From contig JAMOTK010000038.1 of assembly GCA_027062365.1 (NCBI GenBank), forward strand, positions 1-34,555: DNA of 34,555 bases, in the 5' to 3' direction. Below are positions 1-8,132 of the stretch, piece by piece. Made by a program: the position numbers and the translations under genes. The notes beneath the pieces were generated by a model. It saw nothing but the letters and a program-made list of their open reading frames with translations. It did not search any database and had not been told where the DNA came from. This DNA is from Sulfurovum sp. (GTDB lineage: Bacteria > Campylobacterota > Campylobacteria > Campylobacterales > Sulfurovaceae). How positions within the stretch are numbered: position 1 is the stretch's first letter; each line of letters opens with the position of its first letter.

Positions 1-2
1 CT

Positions 3-121
3 CTCTTAGTGGTGGGGCTAGAGGGAGGGTCATACCCAGCTCCATTCCGAACCTGGAAGTCAAGCCTCCCATCGCCGATAATACTGCAGGCTACGTCTGT
101 GGAAATGTAGGTCGCTGCCAC
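3..121 (+). rRNA. rrf: 5S ribosomal RNA
   Basis: The sequence has the universally conserved 5S core: CCATTCCGAACCTGGAAG near 41-58, CATCGCCGATAATACTGCA near 70-88, and the 3' GTAGGTCGCTGCCACTT. The 5' end (AGTGGTGG) pairs with the 3' end (GCCACTT) to form helix I. The exact ends are uncertain by a few bases. Being at the window edge, it is most likely the last gene of an rRNA operon whose 23S lies upstream of the window. Confidence 0.93.
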
Positions 122-357
122 TTTGAGCTTTTCAACATTACTTATTTCCTTTTCTTTTTATCTATTTACTTACTTTCCAAGAAACTCTTTTATTTTTTTT
201 TACTCGTTATTCTTTTTTATGTCTTTCTTCTCTTCTTAATCAATATTTTTATTTAATTTTTTACACTATTTAAAACTACAACTTTATCCAAAGTTTTTGA
301 TGAGGCTAAAGCTATTGTTTCCAATAGAGTTTATAGCGTATGGTTTAATGTAGGTAT
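122..357. other. AT-rich spacer between 5S rRNA and ribE
   Basis: No gene is seen here. The first part is pyrimidine-rich and would suit the end of the rRNA transcript, with only a weak TTGA/TCAA hairpin near 122-134. Two small stems lie nearer ribE: AACTTT/AAAGTT around 280-297 and CTATTG/CAATAG at 312-327. Either could act in ribE transcript ending, but neither has a convincing U-tract on the minus strand. Confidence 0.4.
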
Positions 358-978
358 TTAATAACCCATTTGTAAATTATCTATATCTTCCCATGAAACA
401 CTCTTTTTTGCATTGGCTTTAGCCGTCAAAATATGGTCAATATATCTGGCAAAGACATCGGTTTCTATATTGATTTTCGTACCTATCTCATAATTTTGCA
501 TCAGCGTATTTTCTAGGGTATGAGGAATAATAGTCAGCCTAAAAGTGTCAAAGTTTACCTCATTTACCGTAAGCGAAATCCCATCAATAGTGATAGAACC
601 TTTGGGGATAATATGTGAAATATATTTTTCATCTACTTTGATAATAAAGTCTGTGGCATTTTCTCCTGCATTTATCTCAACAATCGTCCCCACACAATCC
701 ACATGCCCTTGGACAATATGCCCCTCAAATCTATCTCCCATCATCATAGCAGGTTCGATATGTACTTGCCCAGAGAGTTTGCTCTCATCTATAATAGAAC
801 GGGTCTCATCGGCTACTTCTAAGGCAAAGCCATCTTCATTGACTTCAATTACAGTCAAACACACCCCATTAATGGCAATAGAATCCCCCATTTTGGCAGA
901 ATGCTTGGATGCAATGCTTAGAATATTATTTTGGTAGCTTTTGACGGTGGCAATTTCGCGTATTAGTCCTGTGAACAT
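358..978 (-). CDS. ribE: Riboflavin synthase (alpha subunit)
   Basis: The product (about 206 residues) converts two 6,7-dimethyl-8-ribityllumazine molecules to riboflavin plus 5-amino-6-ribitylaminouracil, the last step of riboflavin synthesis in the cytoplasm. It has the family's two tandem lumazine-binding beta-barrels: the N-terminal MFTGLI start, GDSIAINGVCLTV in the first barrel and GSITIDGISLTV in the second. The reading frame is open six codons further upstream, but I chose the ATG at 978. MFTGLI is the classic N terminus of the family, and GGA lies six bases before this ATG. The gene stands alone on the minus strand, with the rRNA operon to one side and a MITE-like element just upstream of its start. 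Confidence 0.95.
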   Translation of the reverse strand: MFTGLIREIATVKSYQNNILSIASKHSAKMGDSIAINGVCLTVIEVNEDGFALEVADETRSIIDESKLSGQVHIEPAMMMGDRFEGHIVQGHVDCVGTIVEINAGENATDFIIKVDEKYISHIIPKGSITIDGISLTVNEVNFDTFRLTIIPHTLENTLMQNYEIGTKINIETDVFARYIDHILTAKANAKKSVSWEDIDNLQMGY

Positions 979-1041
979 AGTTTTTCCATTTTTCAAAAAT
1001 TTTACATATTATAGCAAAAAATTATCTTCTTAAATACTTAT

Positions 1042-1266
1042 CTTAACTTTCGCACCTCATAATATATCTGAAAGTACCGTATAATAAGGGTTTCCATAGC
1101 ATTTCTCATATATCTTGACATATCATTTTTGCATTTAGAAGCCCCGTATATAGGGGCTTGTTAAATCTAGAAACAGCGTGTCAAGGGATATGAGAATTAT
1201 CTAACAAAGCCCGTAGGTACAGATACTATACAGAACTATTCATTATTTTAAGGTGCGAAAGTTAAG
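1042..1266. mobile_element. MITE-like palindromic element with 16-bp terminal inverted repeats
   Basis: The ends are perfect 16-bp inverted repeats: CTTAACTTTCGCACCT at 1042-1057 and its complement at 1251-1266. They are flanked by a direct repeat TACTTAT at 1035-1041 and 1267-1273, which reads as a 7-bp target-site duplication. Internal arms also pair: TTCTCATATATCTTGACA at 1103-1120 with 1179-1196, and AAGCCCC/GGGGCTT at 1139-1159 near the centre. The 225-bp element could therefore fold as one long interrupted hairpin. It carries no ORF, so it must have been mobilised by a transposase encoded elsewhere. I could not assign the parent IS family. Confidence 0.88.
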
Positions 1267-1275
1267 TACTTATGT

Positions 1276-1281
1276 TATAAT
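1276..1281 (+). promoter_or_regulatory. Likely -10 box of the DUF1566 gene
   Basis: TATAAT lies 24 bases before the ATG at 1306 and only 9 bases beyond the MITE-like element. The spacer and any -35 region would therefore lie inside the element. No TTGACA-like sequence is seen there, which is usual for promoters of this phylum. Confidence 0.5.
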
Positions 1282-1305
1282 CATAAAAAATAGAAAGAAT
1301 TTCTT

Positions 1306-2073
1306 ATGTATCAAATTGTACTTTTTGCACTACTTATTGTTAGCACGATTGTTCATAGTTTTGAACCTATCCCACCTATAGAACCTAGTTTTGAACAGTA
1401 TTATTCTTTTAGACTACGACTTAGCCCTAGCTATGCCAAAGTATGGATTATTAAACCTGAAAAAATGCTCTATACCAATACGATGCTACTTAAAGAACAA
1501 GATTATACGATTCAAGTCACGGCTGATGGGTATGAAGATAAAATTATCGATATTAAAGTGGATTCTCAACATCTATATCCTATTATTTTAGAAAGAGAAG
1601 AAGCTACATATACTTACAAAAAAATGATTAAACGAAATAACATTATATATGAAAACCATCCTTTTAGAAAAAAATATACATGGAATGAAGCACAAGCGTA
1701 TTGTACTAATCTTACTTTAGAAGGCTATGAAGATTGGAGATTACCCACAAGAGAAGAACTACTCACTATAAAGAATATGGATACCTATCCAATATATAGT
1801 GATGGTATTGATTTTATTCAATGGTTTGAAGAAAATGACAAGAATAGAGAGAGGAATAATAGAGGTGAAGCTCATTTTATAGCCACTGAATTTATAGAAG
1901 AGATGCCTCCATTTTATCCATTGTTTTGGACATCAGAAAAAAAGATACTCCCTAAGAATACTTTTAATAAAAATAAGCCAGATAACTTTTTTTGGATTGT
2001 TACTTTTGACTATGGTTATGGTGGTTGGATTAATAGCAGTGCTTATGTTCGTTGTGTGAGAGATTTGATGTGA
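1306..2073 (+). CDS. Secreted PEGA / DUF1566 (Lcl C-terminal) domain protein
   Basis: A 255-residue protein with an N-terminal signal peptide: hydrophobic residues 2-17, probable cleavage after VHS. Residues about 35-95 resemble a PEGA domain, a small surface beta-domain, with the closing pattern YTIQVTADGYEDKIIDIKV. Residues about 115-255 match DUF1566: TWNEAQAYC, then WRLPTREEL, FWTSE, and the closing YVRCVRD. The conserved Cys pair near each end of that domain is present. Proteins of this kind are exported or periplasmic and of unknown activity. The gene is monocistronic, between a MITE-like element and a REP pair. The function is not known; only the domain assignment is offered. Confidence 0.78.
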   Translation: MYQIVLFALLIVSTIVHSFEPIPPIEPSFEQYYSFRLRLSPSYAKVWIIKPEKMLYTNTMLLKEQDYTIQVTADGYEDKIIDIKVDSQHLYPIILEREEATYTYKKMIKRNNIIYENHPFRKKYTWNEAQAYCTNLTLEGYEDWRLPTREELLTIKNMDTYPIYSDGIDFIQWFEENDKNRERNNRGEAHFIATEFIEEMPPFYPLFWTSEKKILPKNTFNKNKPDNFFWIVTFDYGYGGWINSSAYVRCVRDLM

Positions 2074-2117
2074 TAGAGGGGGCTTTTGCGTCTGCTATAT
2101 AAAATATCTCTCCCTTT

Positions 2118-2144
2118 GTAGGTCGGAGTGTCCTCACTCCGACA
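2118..2144 (+). repeat. REP-like hairpin, GTAG-headed (copy 1)
   Basis: GTAG at 2118-2121 is followed by a perfect 9-bp stem, GTCGGAGTG (2122-2130) with CACTCCGAC (2135-2143), around a TCCT loop. A GTAG head plus a GC-rich imperfect palindrome is the hallmark of REP elements mobilised by RAYT (TnpA-REP) transposases. It pairs with the inverted copy at 2187-2212. Confidence 0.8.
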
Positions 2145-2186
2145 CATATTTGAAATCAATGAAAGTTTATTTTTCCTATTGAATGC

Positions 2187-2212
2187 TGTCGGAGTCGGAG
2201 ACTCCGACCTAC
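2187..2212 (-). repeat. REP-like hairpin, GTAG-headed (copy 2, inverted)
   Basis: Read on the minus strand it starts with GTAG (2209-2212) and has a perfect 9-bp stem, GTCGGAGTC (2188-2196) with GACTCCGAC (2200-2208), around a GGA loop. Copies 1 and 2 face each other over a 42-bp AT-rich spacer, a BIME-like arrangement. The pair could also end transcription of the DUF1566 gene. No RAYT gene is in the window. Confidence 0.8.
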
Positions 2213-2311
2213 CCCAAAATAAATCTTACTAAATGCGTATACTATGGCTGAAAATCAAAAATCCTAAACAAACAATAATCACCTAAATATTTCCACTAAA
2301 ATATATTTAGC

Positions 2312-2317
2312 TATAAT
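2312..2317 (+). promoter_or_regulatory. -10 box of mnmG
   Basis: TATAAT lies 26 bases before the mnmG ATG, with AAAGG at 2333-2337 as ribosome binding site. No -35 box is evident. Confidence 0.6.
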
Positions 2318-2343
2318 GCCATTATTAGTTATAAAGGCAAAAA

Positions 2344-4227
2344 ATGAAGTATGATGTAATAGTAATTGGTGGTGGACATGCAGGGATAGAGGCTTCTTTG
2401 GCTTCTGCTCGTATGGGTAGTAAGACATTGATGATAACAATATTGGTAGAGCAGATTGGTGCGTCTTCTTGTAATCCTGCGATTGGGGGATTGGCTAAGG
2501 GGCATTTGGTGCGTGAGGTCGATGCTTTGGGTGGTGAGATGGGGATATGTACAGACACGACTGGTATACAGTTTCGTACGCTCAATGCTTCTAAAGGTCC
2601 AGCAGTGAGAGGTACTAGGGTTCAGATAGATATGGATAAGTATCGTGTGTATATGCGTAATGTCGTGTTATATACTAAAAACCTTGATGTCAAGCAAGAG
2701 ATAGCTGATGGTCTTCTCATAGAAGAAGGAGAGGTTCAAGGAGTCACTACGCAATTAGGCAATAGTTATTTGGCTTCTAAAATAATTATCACTGCTGGTA
2801 CATTTTTGAATGGGTTGATACATATAGGAGATAAAAAGCAAGTAGCAGGGCGACAAGGTGAATTTGCTTCTATCGAATTGGCTGAATATATGAAAGGTTT
2901 GGGTATAGAGATAGGGCGATTAAAGACAGGGACTTGTGCAAGAATTGATGCCAAATCGGTAGATACTTCTGTGATGGAGATACAACCAGGGGATATGCCT
3001 CCACCTCCATTTTCTTTTCGTACAGATAAAAAGAGTTTTAATCCTACACAGTTACCTTGTTATGTGACCTATACCAATGAAACAACCCATGAGATTATAG
3101 AATCAAATTTTTATAGAGCACCTATGTTTTCTGGTCAGATAGAGGGAACCGGCCCTAGGTATTGTCCTAGTATAGAAGATAAGATTAGCCGTTTTAGAGA
3201 TAGACCTCGTCATCAAATCTTTGTAGAGCCACAGACGATGGATGAGACGGAGTATTATATCAATGGTATGAGTACTTCCTTGCCTACAGATGTACAACTT
3301 GATATGGTGCAATCAGTAGTAGGAATGGAAAATGCCAAGATAGTACGCTATGGGTATGCCATAGAATATGACTATGTACAGCCTACAGAACTAAAGCATA
3401 CCTTAGAAACCAAAAAGATAAAAGGTCTTTATACAGCAGGACAAGTCAATGGTACAACAGGTTATGAAGAAGCAGCAGCACAAGGATTGATGGCAGGGAT
3501 AAATGCATCGTTAAAGGTACAAGGCAAAGAGCCATTTATTTTACGTAGAGATGAGGCGTATATTGGTGTATTGATAGATGATTTGGTGACAAAAGGAACA
3601 AAAGAGCCTTATCGTATGTTTACAAGTCGTGCTGAGTATCGACTTCTTTTACGTGAAGACAATGCCGATATGAGACTGAGTAAATATGCAAAACAATTTG
3701 GCTTACTTGATGAGGCATATATGCTTCATTTTGAAGAAAAAGAAGCCAATTTAGAAGAAGCTTTGCTATTTTTAAGAGCAAACTATGTCACGCCTAGTAA
3801 AGATTTTTTAGCGAAACTAGCCTCTATCGGTGCTGTAAAAATAAATGAAAAAATATGTTGGTTAGATGTGATAGGTCGTGGTACGTTTGATAGAGAAAAA
3901 TTAATTACGTTATTGCCAGATTTTGATAGGTATAATGATGAAGTGATAGAACAAATATTAGTAGAAGCAAAATATAGCCGTTACATTGAAAAACAACAAG
4001 CACAAATACTTCAGATGGAAGATATGCTGAAAATCAAAATACCAATAGGCTTTGTGTATGATAATATATCAGGGCTTAGTAATGAAATTGTAGAGAAGCT
4101 TAGTAAAGCCACACCTCCTACACTTTTTTCTGCTTCACAAATATCTGGTGTGACACCAGCAGCGATAGAAATAGTGCATGTTCATATCAAAATGAGACAA
4201 CGAGCAAATCAAAAAGGAAAACAATAA
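2344..4227 (+). CDS. mnmG: tRNA uridine-34 5-carboxymethylaminomethyl synthesis enzyme MnmG (GidA)
   Basis: A 627-residue FAD protein that, with MnmE, installs the carboxymethylaminomethyl group at wobble uridine-34 of certain tRNAs, using methylenetetrahydrofolate. The length is normal. Family signatures run in order: the FAD-binding [10 protein letters not shown] (about 8-17), [32 protein letters not shown] (usually GPAVRxxR), the TGTCARID region, [25 protein letters not shown] and [17 protein letters not shown]. The C-terminal helical MnmE/tRNA-binding region is also complete. The stop codon is followed immediately by the ATG of the next gene, so the two are translationally coupled. Confidence 0.97.
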   Translation: MKYDVIVIGGGHAGIEASLASARMGSKTLMITILVEQIGASSCNPAIGGLAKGHLVREVDALGGEMGICTDTTGIQFRTLNASKGPAVRGTRVQIDMDKYRVYMRNVVLYTKNLDVKQEIADGLLIEEGEVQGVTTQLGNSYLASKIIITAGTFLNGLIHIGDKKQVAGRQGEFASIELAEYMKGLGIEIGRLKTGTCARIDAKSVDTSVMEIQPGDMPPPPFSFRTDKKSFNPTQLPCYVTYTNETTHEIIESNFYRAPMFSGQIEGTGPRYCPSIEDKISRFRDRPRHQIFVEPQTMDETEYYINGMSTSLPTDVQLDMVQSVVGMENAKIVRYGYAIEYDYVQPTELKHTLETKKIKGLYTAGQVNGTTGYEEAAAQGLMAGINASLKVQGKEPFILRRDEAYIGVLIDDLVTKGTKEPYRMFTSRAEYRLLLREDNADMRLSKYAKQFGLLDEAYMLHFEEKEANLEEALLFLRANYVTPSKDFLAKLASIGAVKINEKICWLDVIGRGTFDREKLITLLPDFDRYNDEVIEQILVEAKYSRYIEKQQAQILQMEDMLKIKIPIGFVYDNISGLSNEIVEKLSKATPPTLFSASQISGVTPAAIEIVHVHIKMRQRANQKGKQ

Positions 4228-5052
4228 ATGTTATATTATTATGCAAACACAGGACATCAATTAGGGCTTGAAAGACTTAGACGTGGAGTATCATTACTCA
4301 ATGTTTTATCGTCTCAAGGCGAGGATATACAGTTTTTGGTCAATGATTTTCGTGCAGGGTTAGTTGCTCGTGAATTGGGAGTGAGTGAATATGTAACCGT
4401 AGAAGGCGTACAAGATATTGATGCTATTGCTAGTTATGGAGATAGTATCATTATTGATTCTATTGAAGATGACCATGGTCGTTTGGTTAAATATTGTGAA
4501 GATTTCAAAGAGGTGTATCGTTTTGGGCATTCTGTAGAAGACAAGCAAATACATAGTGAAAAGGTATTAGACTTTGACACGGTACTGATAGATGATAGAT
4601 ACTTTGAAGTGAGTGAAAAAGAAGAAAGAGTACTCTTTTTCTTAGGCGATGCTGATTACAATAAAACTATTTTAAATAATGAAGCATTTTTTTCTGCTTT
4701 AGATATGGAACTTTTGCTAGGCAATTACTTTTTTGTCAAATATGAAGATGCTTTGGCTAAATTATTTACAACATTACATGAACCCGAAGAGTATAATGAA
4801 CTCATAAAATCATCTACAACCGTAGTTACAGCATCAGGACAAATAGCATTAGAAGCCAAAGTTTCAGGAGCAAAAGTTATCTATCTAGCATTGGAAGGAA
4901 GAGAGCTTTATGCACAAGAGATGTTAGCCTCTTATGGCATTGTTGTTATTGATGGTTTTGATATAGAAAAAGTACAAGAAGCACTCAAAACTCCTCTATG
5001 CACAACGGCTAAAGAGATAGAAAAAATAGATATAAAGAAGATTTTATTATAA
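4228..5052 (+). CDS. GT-B fold, PseG/MurG-like protein of unknown substrate
   Basis: A 274-residue protein starting on the base after the mnmG stop. The N terminus (YANTGHQLGLERLRRG) resembles the GxGHxxRxxxLA motif of PseG and related GT-B nucleotide-sugar hydrolases and transferases. Next comes an alternating beta/alpha pattern with FLVND and IIIDSIEDD strands. A C-terminal segment at about 195-225 (VVTASGQIALEAKVSGAKVIYL) corresponds to the donor-site G-S-xxxE region of that fold. PseG makes a pseudaminic acid precursor, but no other pse gene is nearby. The chain is shorter than most PseG proteins. I therefore assign only the fold, not the reaction. No signal peptide or membrane segment is seen. 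Confidence 0.5.
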   Translation: MLYYYANTGHQLGLERLRRGVSLLNVLSSQGEDIQFLVNDFRAGLVARELGVSEYVTVEGVQDIDAIASYGDSIIIDSIEDDHGRLVKYCEDFKEVYRFGHSVEDKQIHSEKVLDFDTVLIDDRYFEVSEKEERVLFFLGDADYNKTILNNEAFFSALDMELLLGNYFFVKYEDALAKLFTTLHEPEEYNELIKSSTTVVTASGQIALEAKVSGAKVIYLALEGRELYAQEMLASYGIVVIDGFDIEKVQEALKTPLCTTAKEIEKIDIKKILL

Positions 5053-5097
5053 TTTATAATTATTTACTTTATAATATAGGGCTATAATAGTCTAAAA

Positions 5098-5124
5098 TTA
5101 CCTATTGTAGCACTAAATAGGTAA
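5098..5124. repeat. Perfect 9-bp inverted repeat upstream of petA
   Basis: TTACCTATT (5098-5106) and AATAGGTAA (5116-5124) are separated by 9 bases. A second, looser pair, TATAGGA (5129-5135) and TCCTATA (5172-5178), overlaps the first TATAAT box. The element could be an operator for the pet operon or a Rho-independent-like end of the mnmG transcript. There is no U-tract after it, so an operator or processing site is at least as likely. Confidence 0.45.
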
Positions 5125-5174
5125 AATCTATAGGACAATCTCTTCTGCTAATATCTTTTTAACATCGACTATCC

Positions 5175-5193
5175 TATAATACGGTATTATAAT
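5175..5193 (+). promoter_or_regulatory. Two possible -10 boxes of the pet operon
   Basis: TATAAT occurs at 5175-5180 and again at 5188-5193, upstream of AAGGA and the petA ATG at 5217. The downstream box would give a leader of about 17 bases. Confidence 0.5.
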
Positions 5194-5216
5194 TATAAAC
5201 ACAAAAAGGAATAAAT

Positions 5217-5723
5217 ATGGAAAAAGAACGTAGAGACTTTATGGGTCTTAGTTTAGGACTCTTTACTGCTGCTGGTAGTATTGGTGCCTTATATGCCATG
5301 AAACGAACATGGGATCCATTGCCGTCAGTGAAGGCTGCTGGATTTACTACCATAGAATTGGCGAATGCAAAGCCCAATGAACTGGTTGTTGAAAAATGGA
5401 GAGGAAAACCTATTTTTGTTCTCAAAAAATCAGCAGATATGGAAGCAAATGATAGAGATGTCATTGTAGGTGGAGATAGATTTCATATTTCTATTGGATT
5501 GTGTACACATTTAGGATGTATTCCTGCGTATGAAAAAGACAATCATGAATTTTTCTGTGCTTGTCATGGGGGAAGATTTAATGCTTCTGGTATCAATGAA
5601 CCAGGTCTTCCACCACCGAGTCCTCTTGAAATACCACCATTTAAGATAAATGGTACACAGCTTGTATTGGGCGAAGAAGGTCCAGAGTATAAAAAAATGA
5701 AAATAGATAATCTTATCGCATAA
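5217..5723 (+). CDS. petA: Ubiquinol-cytochrome c reductase, Rieske iron-sulfur subunit
   Basis: A 168-residue [2Fe-2S] subunit of the bc1-type complex, which takes the first electron from quinol at the outer face of the inner membrane. The N terminus has a Tat-type RRDFM motif followed by one hydrophobic helix (about 10-28) that stays as the membrane anchor. The Rieske motifs are CTHLGC (96-101) and CACHGG (114-119). By family knowledge C96, H98, C114 and H117 bind the cluster, and C101 and C116 form the disulfide. The PPPSPL stretch after the cluster is the conserved proline loop. First gene of petABC, 10 bases before petB. Confidence 0.96.
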   Translation: MEKERRDFMGLSLGLFTAAGSIGALYAMKRTWDPLPSVKAAGFTTIELANAKPNELVVEKWRGKPIFVLKKSADMEANDRDVIVGGDRFHISIGLCTHLGCIPAYEKDNHEFFCACHGGRFNASGINEPGLPPPSPLEIPPFKINGTQLVLGEEGPEYKKMKIDNLIA

Positions 5724-5733
5724 GGGGAACAGT

Positions 5734-6969
5734 ATGGCACATTTTGATGAAAACGCTAAACCTTTTAGTAATAAATGGTTAGATGAGCGTATAGGACTTA
5801 ACACACTAAAAAGAGTACTCAACACAGAGTATTGGATTCCAAAAGATATTAACTTCTTATGGGCAATGGGTATGGTACTTGCTGCTACCTTTGGAATATT
5901 GGTTATCTCAGGTATCTTTTTACTGATGTACTATAAACCAGATGCAGATTTGGCATTTGATTCTGTAAACTACACTATTATGTCTGAAGTTGGATTTGGT
6001 TGGTTATGGAGACATGTTCATGGGGTAGGGGCATCTATCGTATTTCTTATCATTTACATTCACATGTTTACAGGTATTTACTATGGTTCTTACAAAAGAG
6101 GTAGAGAGTTAATATGGCTTTCTGGTATGGGGCTTTTCGTTGCCTTTTCTGCTGAAGCCTTTTCTGGATATATGCTTCCATGGGGACAAATGTCTTATTG
6201 GGCAGGTATGGTTATTACCAATCTATTCTCAGGTGGTTCATTAGAAGCCTATGGTTTAGTAGAGTGGATTCGTGGTGATTATGTACCTGGTGATGCGTAT
6301 TTGACACGTTTCTTTATGTTGCATGTATTGCTCATTCCTTTGGCTATTATTGGGCTTATCGTTTTACACTTTGGAACACTACGATTGCCACATGTAAACA
6401 ACCAAGAGGGTGCAGAGATTGACTTTGATGAAGCAGCATCTTTATGGAAAGCAGGAAAAAGAAAAGAGTCTAAAGTAATTCCATTCTCTCCTGTATTTTT
6501 GAGTAAAGATATTTTTGTTATGGGTGTTTATTTTATACTGTTCTTTTACTTAGTATTTTATCACTTTGATTTTGCTATGGACCCTGTAAATTTTGATCCA
6601 GCTAATGGACTGAAAACACCTGCACATATTTATCCTGAGTGGTACTTCTTGTGGTCTTATGAGATTTTACGTCCATTCTCTAAAGATGTTGGACTGATTG
6701 CCTTTGGTATCGCACAAGCTGCATTTGTCTTCTTGCCATTTATTGATAGAAGTCCAAACGTAGCCCCTGCACATAAAAGAGGATTGTTCCAAATTTGGTT
6801 TTGGGTACTACTTATTGATATGATTGTGCTTACAGCGATGGGTAAACTTCCACCAACAGACCCAACCTTTGCATTCATAGGATTGGTATCAGCCATATTA
6901 TTTTTATGTATGGGACCAATACTTGTAGTAATCACAATGTTTGAGAAAAAAATAGAGAAAGGAGCTTAA
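5734..6969 (+). CDS. petB: Cytochrome b of the quinol:cytochrome c oxidoreductase
   Basis: A 411-residue integral membrane subunit holding the two b hemes and both quinone sites. It is full length: N-terminal four-helix heme domain plus C-terminal domain in one chain. Heme ligands read as H96/H110 in helix B and H197/H212 in helix D. The second pair is 15 residues apart, as in cytochrome b6, rather than 14 as in mitochondrial cytochrome b. The Qo-site PEWY motif is in HIYPEWYFLWSYEILR. GAGGAA-like spacing is absent, but GGGGAA precedes the ATG. Its stop is one base from the petC start. Confidence 0.96.
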   Translation: MAHFDENAKPFSNKWLDERIGLNTLKRVLNTEYWIPKDINFLWAMGMVLAATFGILVISGIFLLMYYKPDADLAFDSVNYTIMSEVGFGWLWRHVHGVGASIVFLIIYIHMFTGIYYGSYKRGRELIWLSGMGLFVAFSAEAFSGYMLPWGQMSYWAGMVITNLFSGGSLEAYGLVEWIRGDYVPGDAYLTRFFMLHVLLIPLAIIGLIVLHFGTLRLPHVNNQEGAEIDFDEAASLWKAGKRKESKVIPFSPVFLSKDIFVMGVYFILFFYLVFYHFDFAMDPVNFDPANGLKTPAHIYPEWYFLWSYEILRPFSKDVGLIAFGIAQAAFVFLPFIDRSPNVAPAHKRGLFQIWFWVLLIDMIVLTAMGKLPPTDPTFAFIGLVSAILFLCMGPILVVITMFEKKIEKGA

Positions 6970-6970
6970 C

Positions 6971-7957
6971 ATGAGAGAATTAAAAATATTTGCAATAGTT
7001 GCGTTCTTTTCACTGCTTACATACTACTTGGTAGAGCCGTATGCACACCATGCTATGCATATGAAAGTAGATAAAGATGGCAATGAAATCAAGATTGAGA
7101 GTCATGGTTTTACCTATGATGGTACAGATGATATAGCAGAGGCAAAACGTAAGGGTGATGATGCACTTGTTGCGAAGAAAGAAGCTTTCTGGTCAGATGT
7201 CGTAGTAGTATCTAGTATGACAGGAGATACCGTAGCAGGTGAAGCAGTATTTGCCAATTGTCTAGGATGTCATAGTGGTGCCAATATCAATATGGGTGGG
7301 GTTGTCCCTCCTAATCTTGACCATGCAGGAGCTATCTATGATAAGAATTATCTTATTGCATTGATTAAAGACCCTGCAATGGCATCAAATGTAGACCATA
7401 AATATGCAGATACTTCTATGCACCCAATGGGTTCTATCAAGTTTACAGTAACAGACAATCAACAAATTGCTGATGTCGTTGCCTATATACTTGAGAAAAA
7501 AGTAGGAGAAGTAACAGCCAAAGAAGTCTTTACTGAAGCCTGTGTACGTTGTCATGCTGTACGTTATGCAAAAATGACACAAATAGGAGAAACACCTAAG
7601 TTTAAGCATAGAAAAGACGCATTAGCTCATGAGATTAAAGTGATAGAAGAACAAGACCGTATCAAAGCATATATGGGTAACTTGCCTCCTGATTTATCTA
7701 TGATGATTAGAGCTAGATCTTCACACTTTTTAGAAACATTTGTAGAAAACCCTCAATCAGGACTTCCTGGTACTTCTATGCCAAGAGTAGGTCTCAATCA
7801 AGAGGGATACGAAAAAGTAAAAGAATATCTCACAGAAGCAGGAGACCCTAGCAAAAAAGCCAGAGAAGAACTTGGCCCATGGGTTATTGGTTTCTTTGTT
7901 ATCTTTACGATTTTAGCCTTTTTATGGAAGAAAAGTATGTGGAGAGATTTACACTAA
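6971..7957 (+). CDS. petC: Diheme cytochrome c subunit of the bc complex
   Basis: A 328-residue membrane-anchored periplasmic cytochrome c that takes electrons from the Rieske centre and replaces the usual c1. Two heme-attachment sites are present: CLGCH (97-101) and CVRCH (191-195). M150 or M153 and M270 (GTSMPR) are plausible axial ligands. There is an N-terminal hydrophobic segment (about 5-21) and a C-terminal transmembrane anchor (about 303-320, ending KKSMWRDLH). Two c-type domains in one chain are typical of the epsilonproteobacterial complex. Last gene of petABC, followed by a terminator. Confidence 0.93.
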   Translation: MRELKIFAIVAFFSLLTYYLVEPYAHHAMHMKVDKDGNEIKIESHGFTYDGTDDIAEAKRKGDDALVAKKEAFWSDVVVVSSMTGDTVAGEAVFANCLGCHSGANINMGGVVPPNLDHAGAIYDKNYLIALIKDPAMASNVDHKYADTSMHPMGSIKFTVTDNQQIADVVAYILEKKVGEVTAKEVFTEACVRCHAVRYAKMTQIGETPKFKHRKDALAHEIKVIEEQDRIKAYMGNLPPDLSMMIRARSSHFLETFVENPQSGLPGTSMPRVGLNQEGYEKVKEYLTEAGDPSKKAREELGPWVIGFFVIFTILAFLWKKSMWRDLH

Positions 7958-7990
7958 GCTCTTTGCTTTATAGCACCCTATACTTGGAAG

Positions 7991-8036
7991 GTGTAAATCA
8001 GTCTTAGACTGATTTACACTCCTTTACACTCTTTTT
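7991..8036 (+). terminator. Terminator of petABC
   Basis: A perfect 13-bp stem, GTGTAAATCAGTC (7991-8003) with GACTGATTTACAC (8007-8019), encloses a TTA loop. A short T-rich stretch follows, with TTTTT at 8032-8036. The uridine tract is 12 bases past the stem, so termination may be imperfect. Confidence 0.7.
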
Positions 8037-8132
8037 AATTTCACAAAAAAATCCAATACCTTTACCATCCTTTTACCTACATTTAGATATTCTAAAGAAA
8101 ATTATTTTAATAAATTATAAATTGGATTTTAT

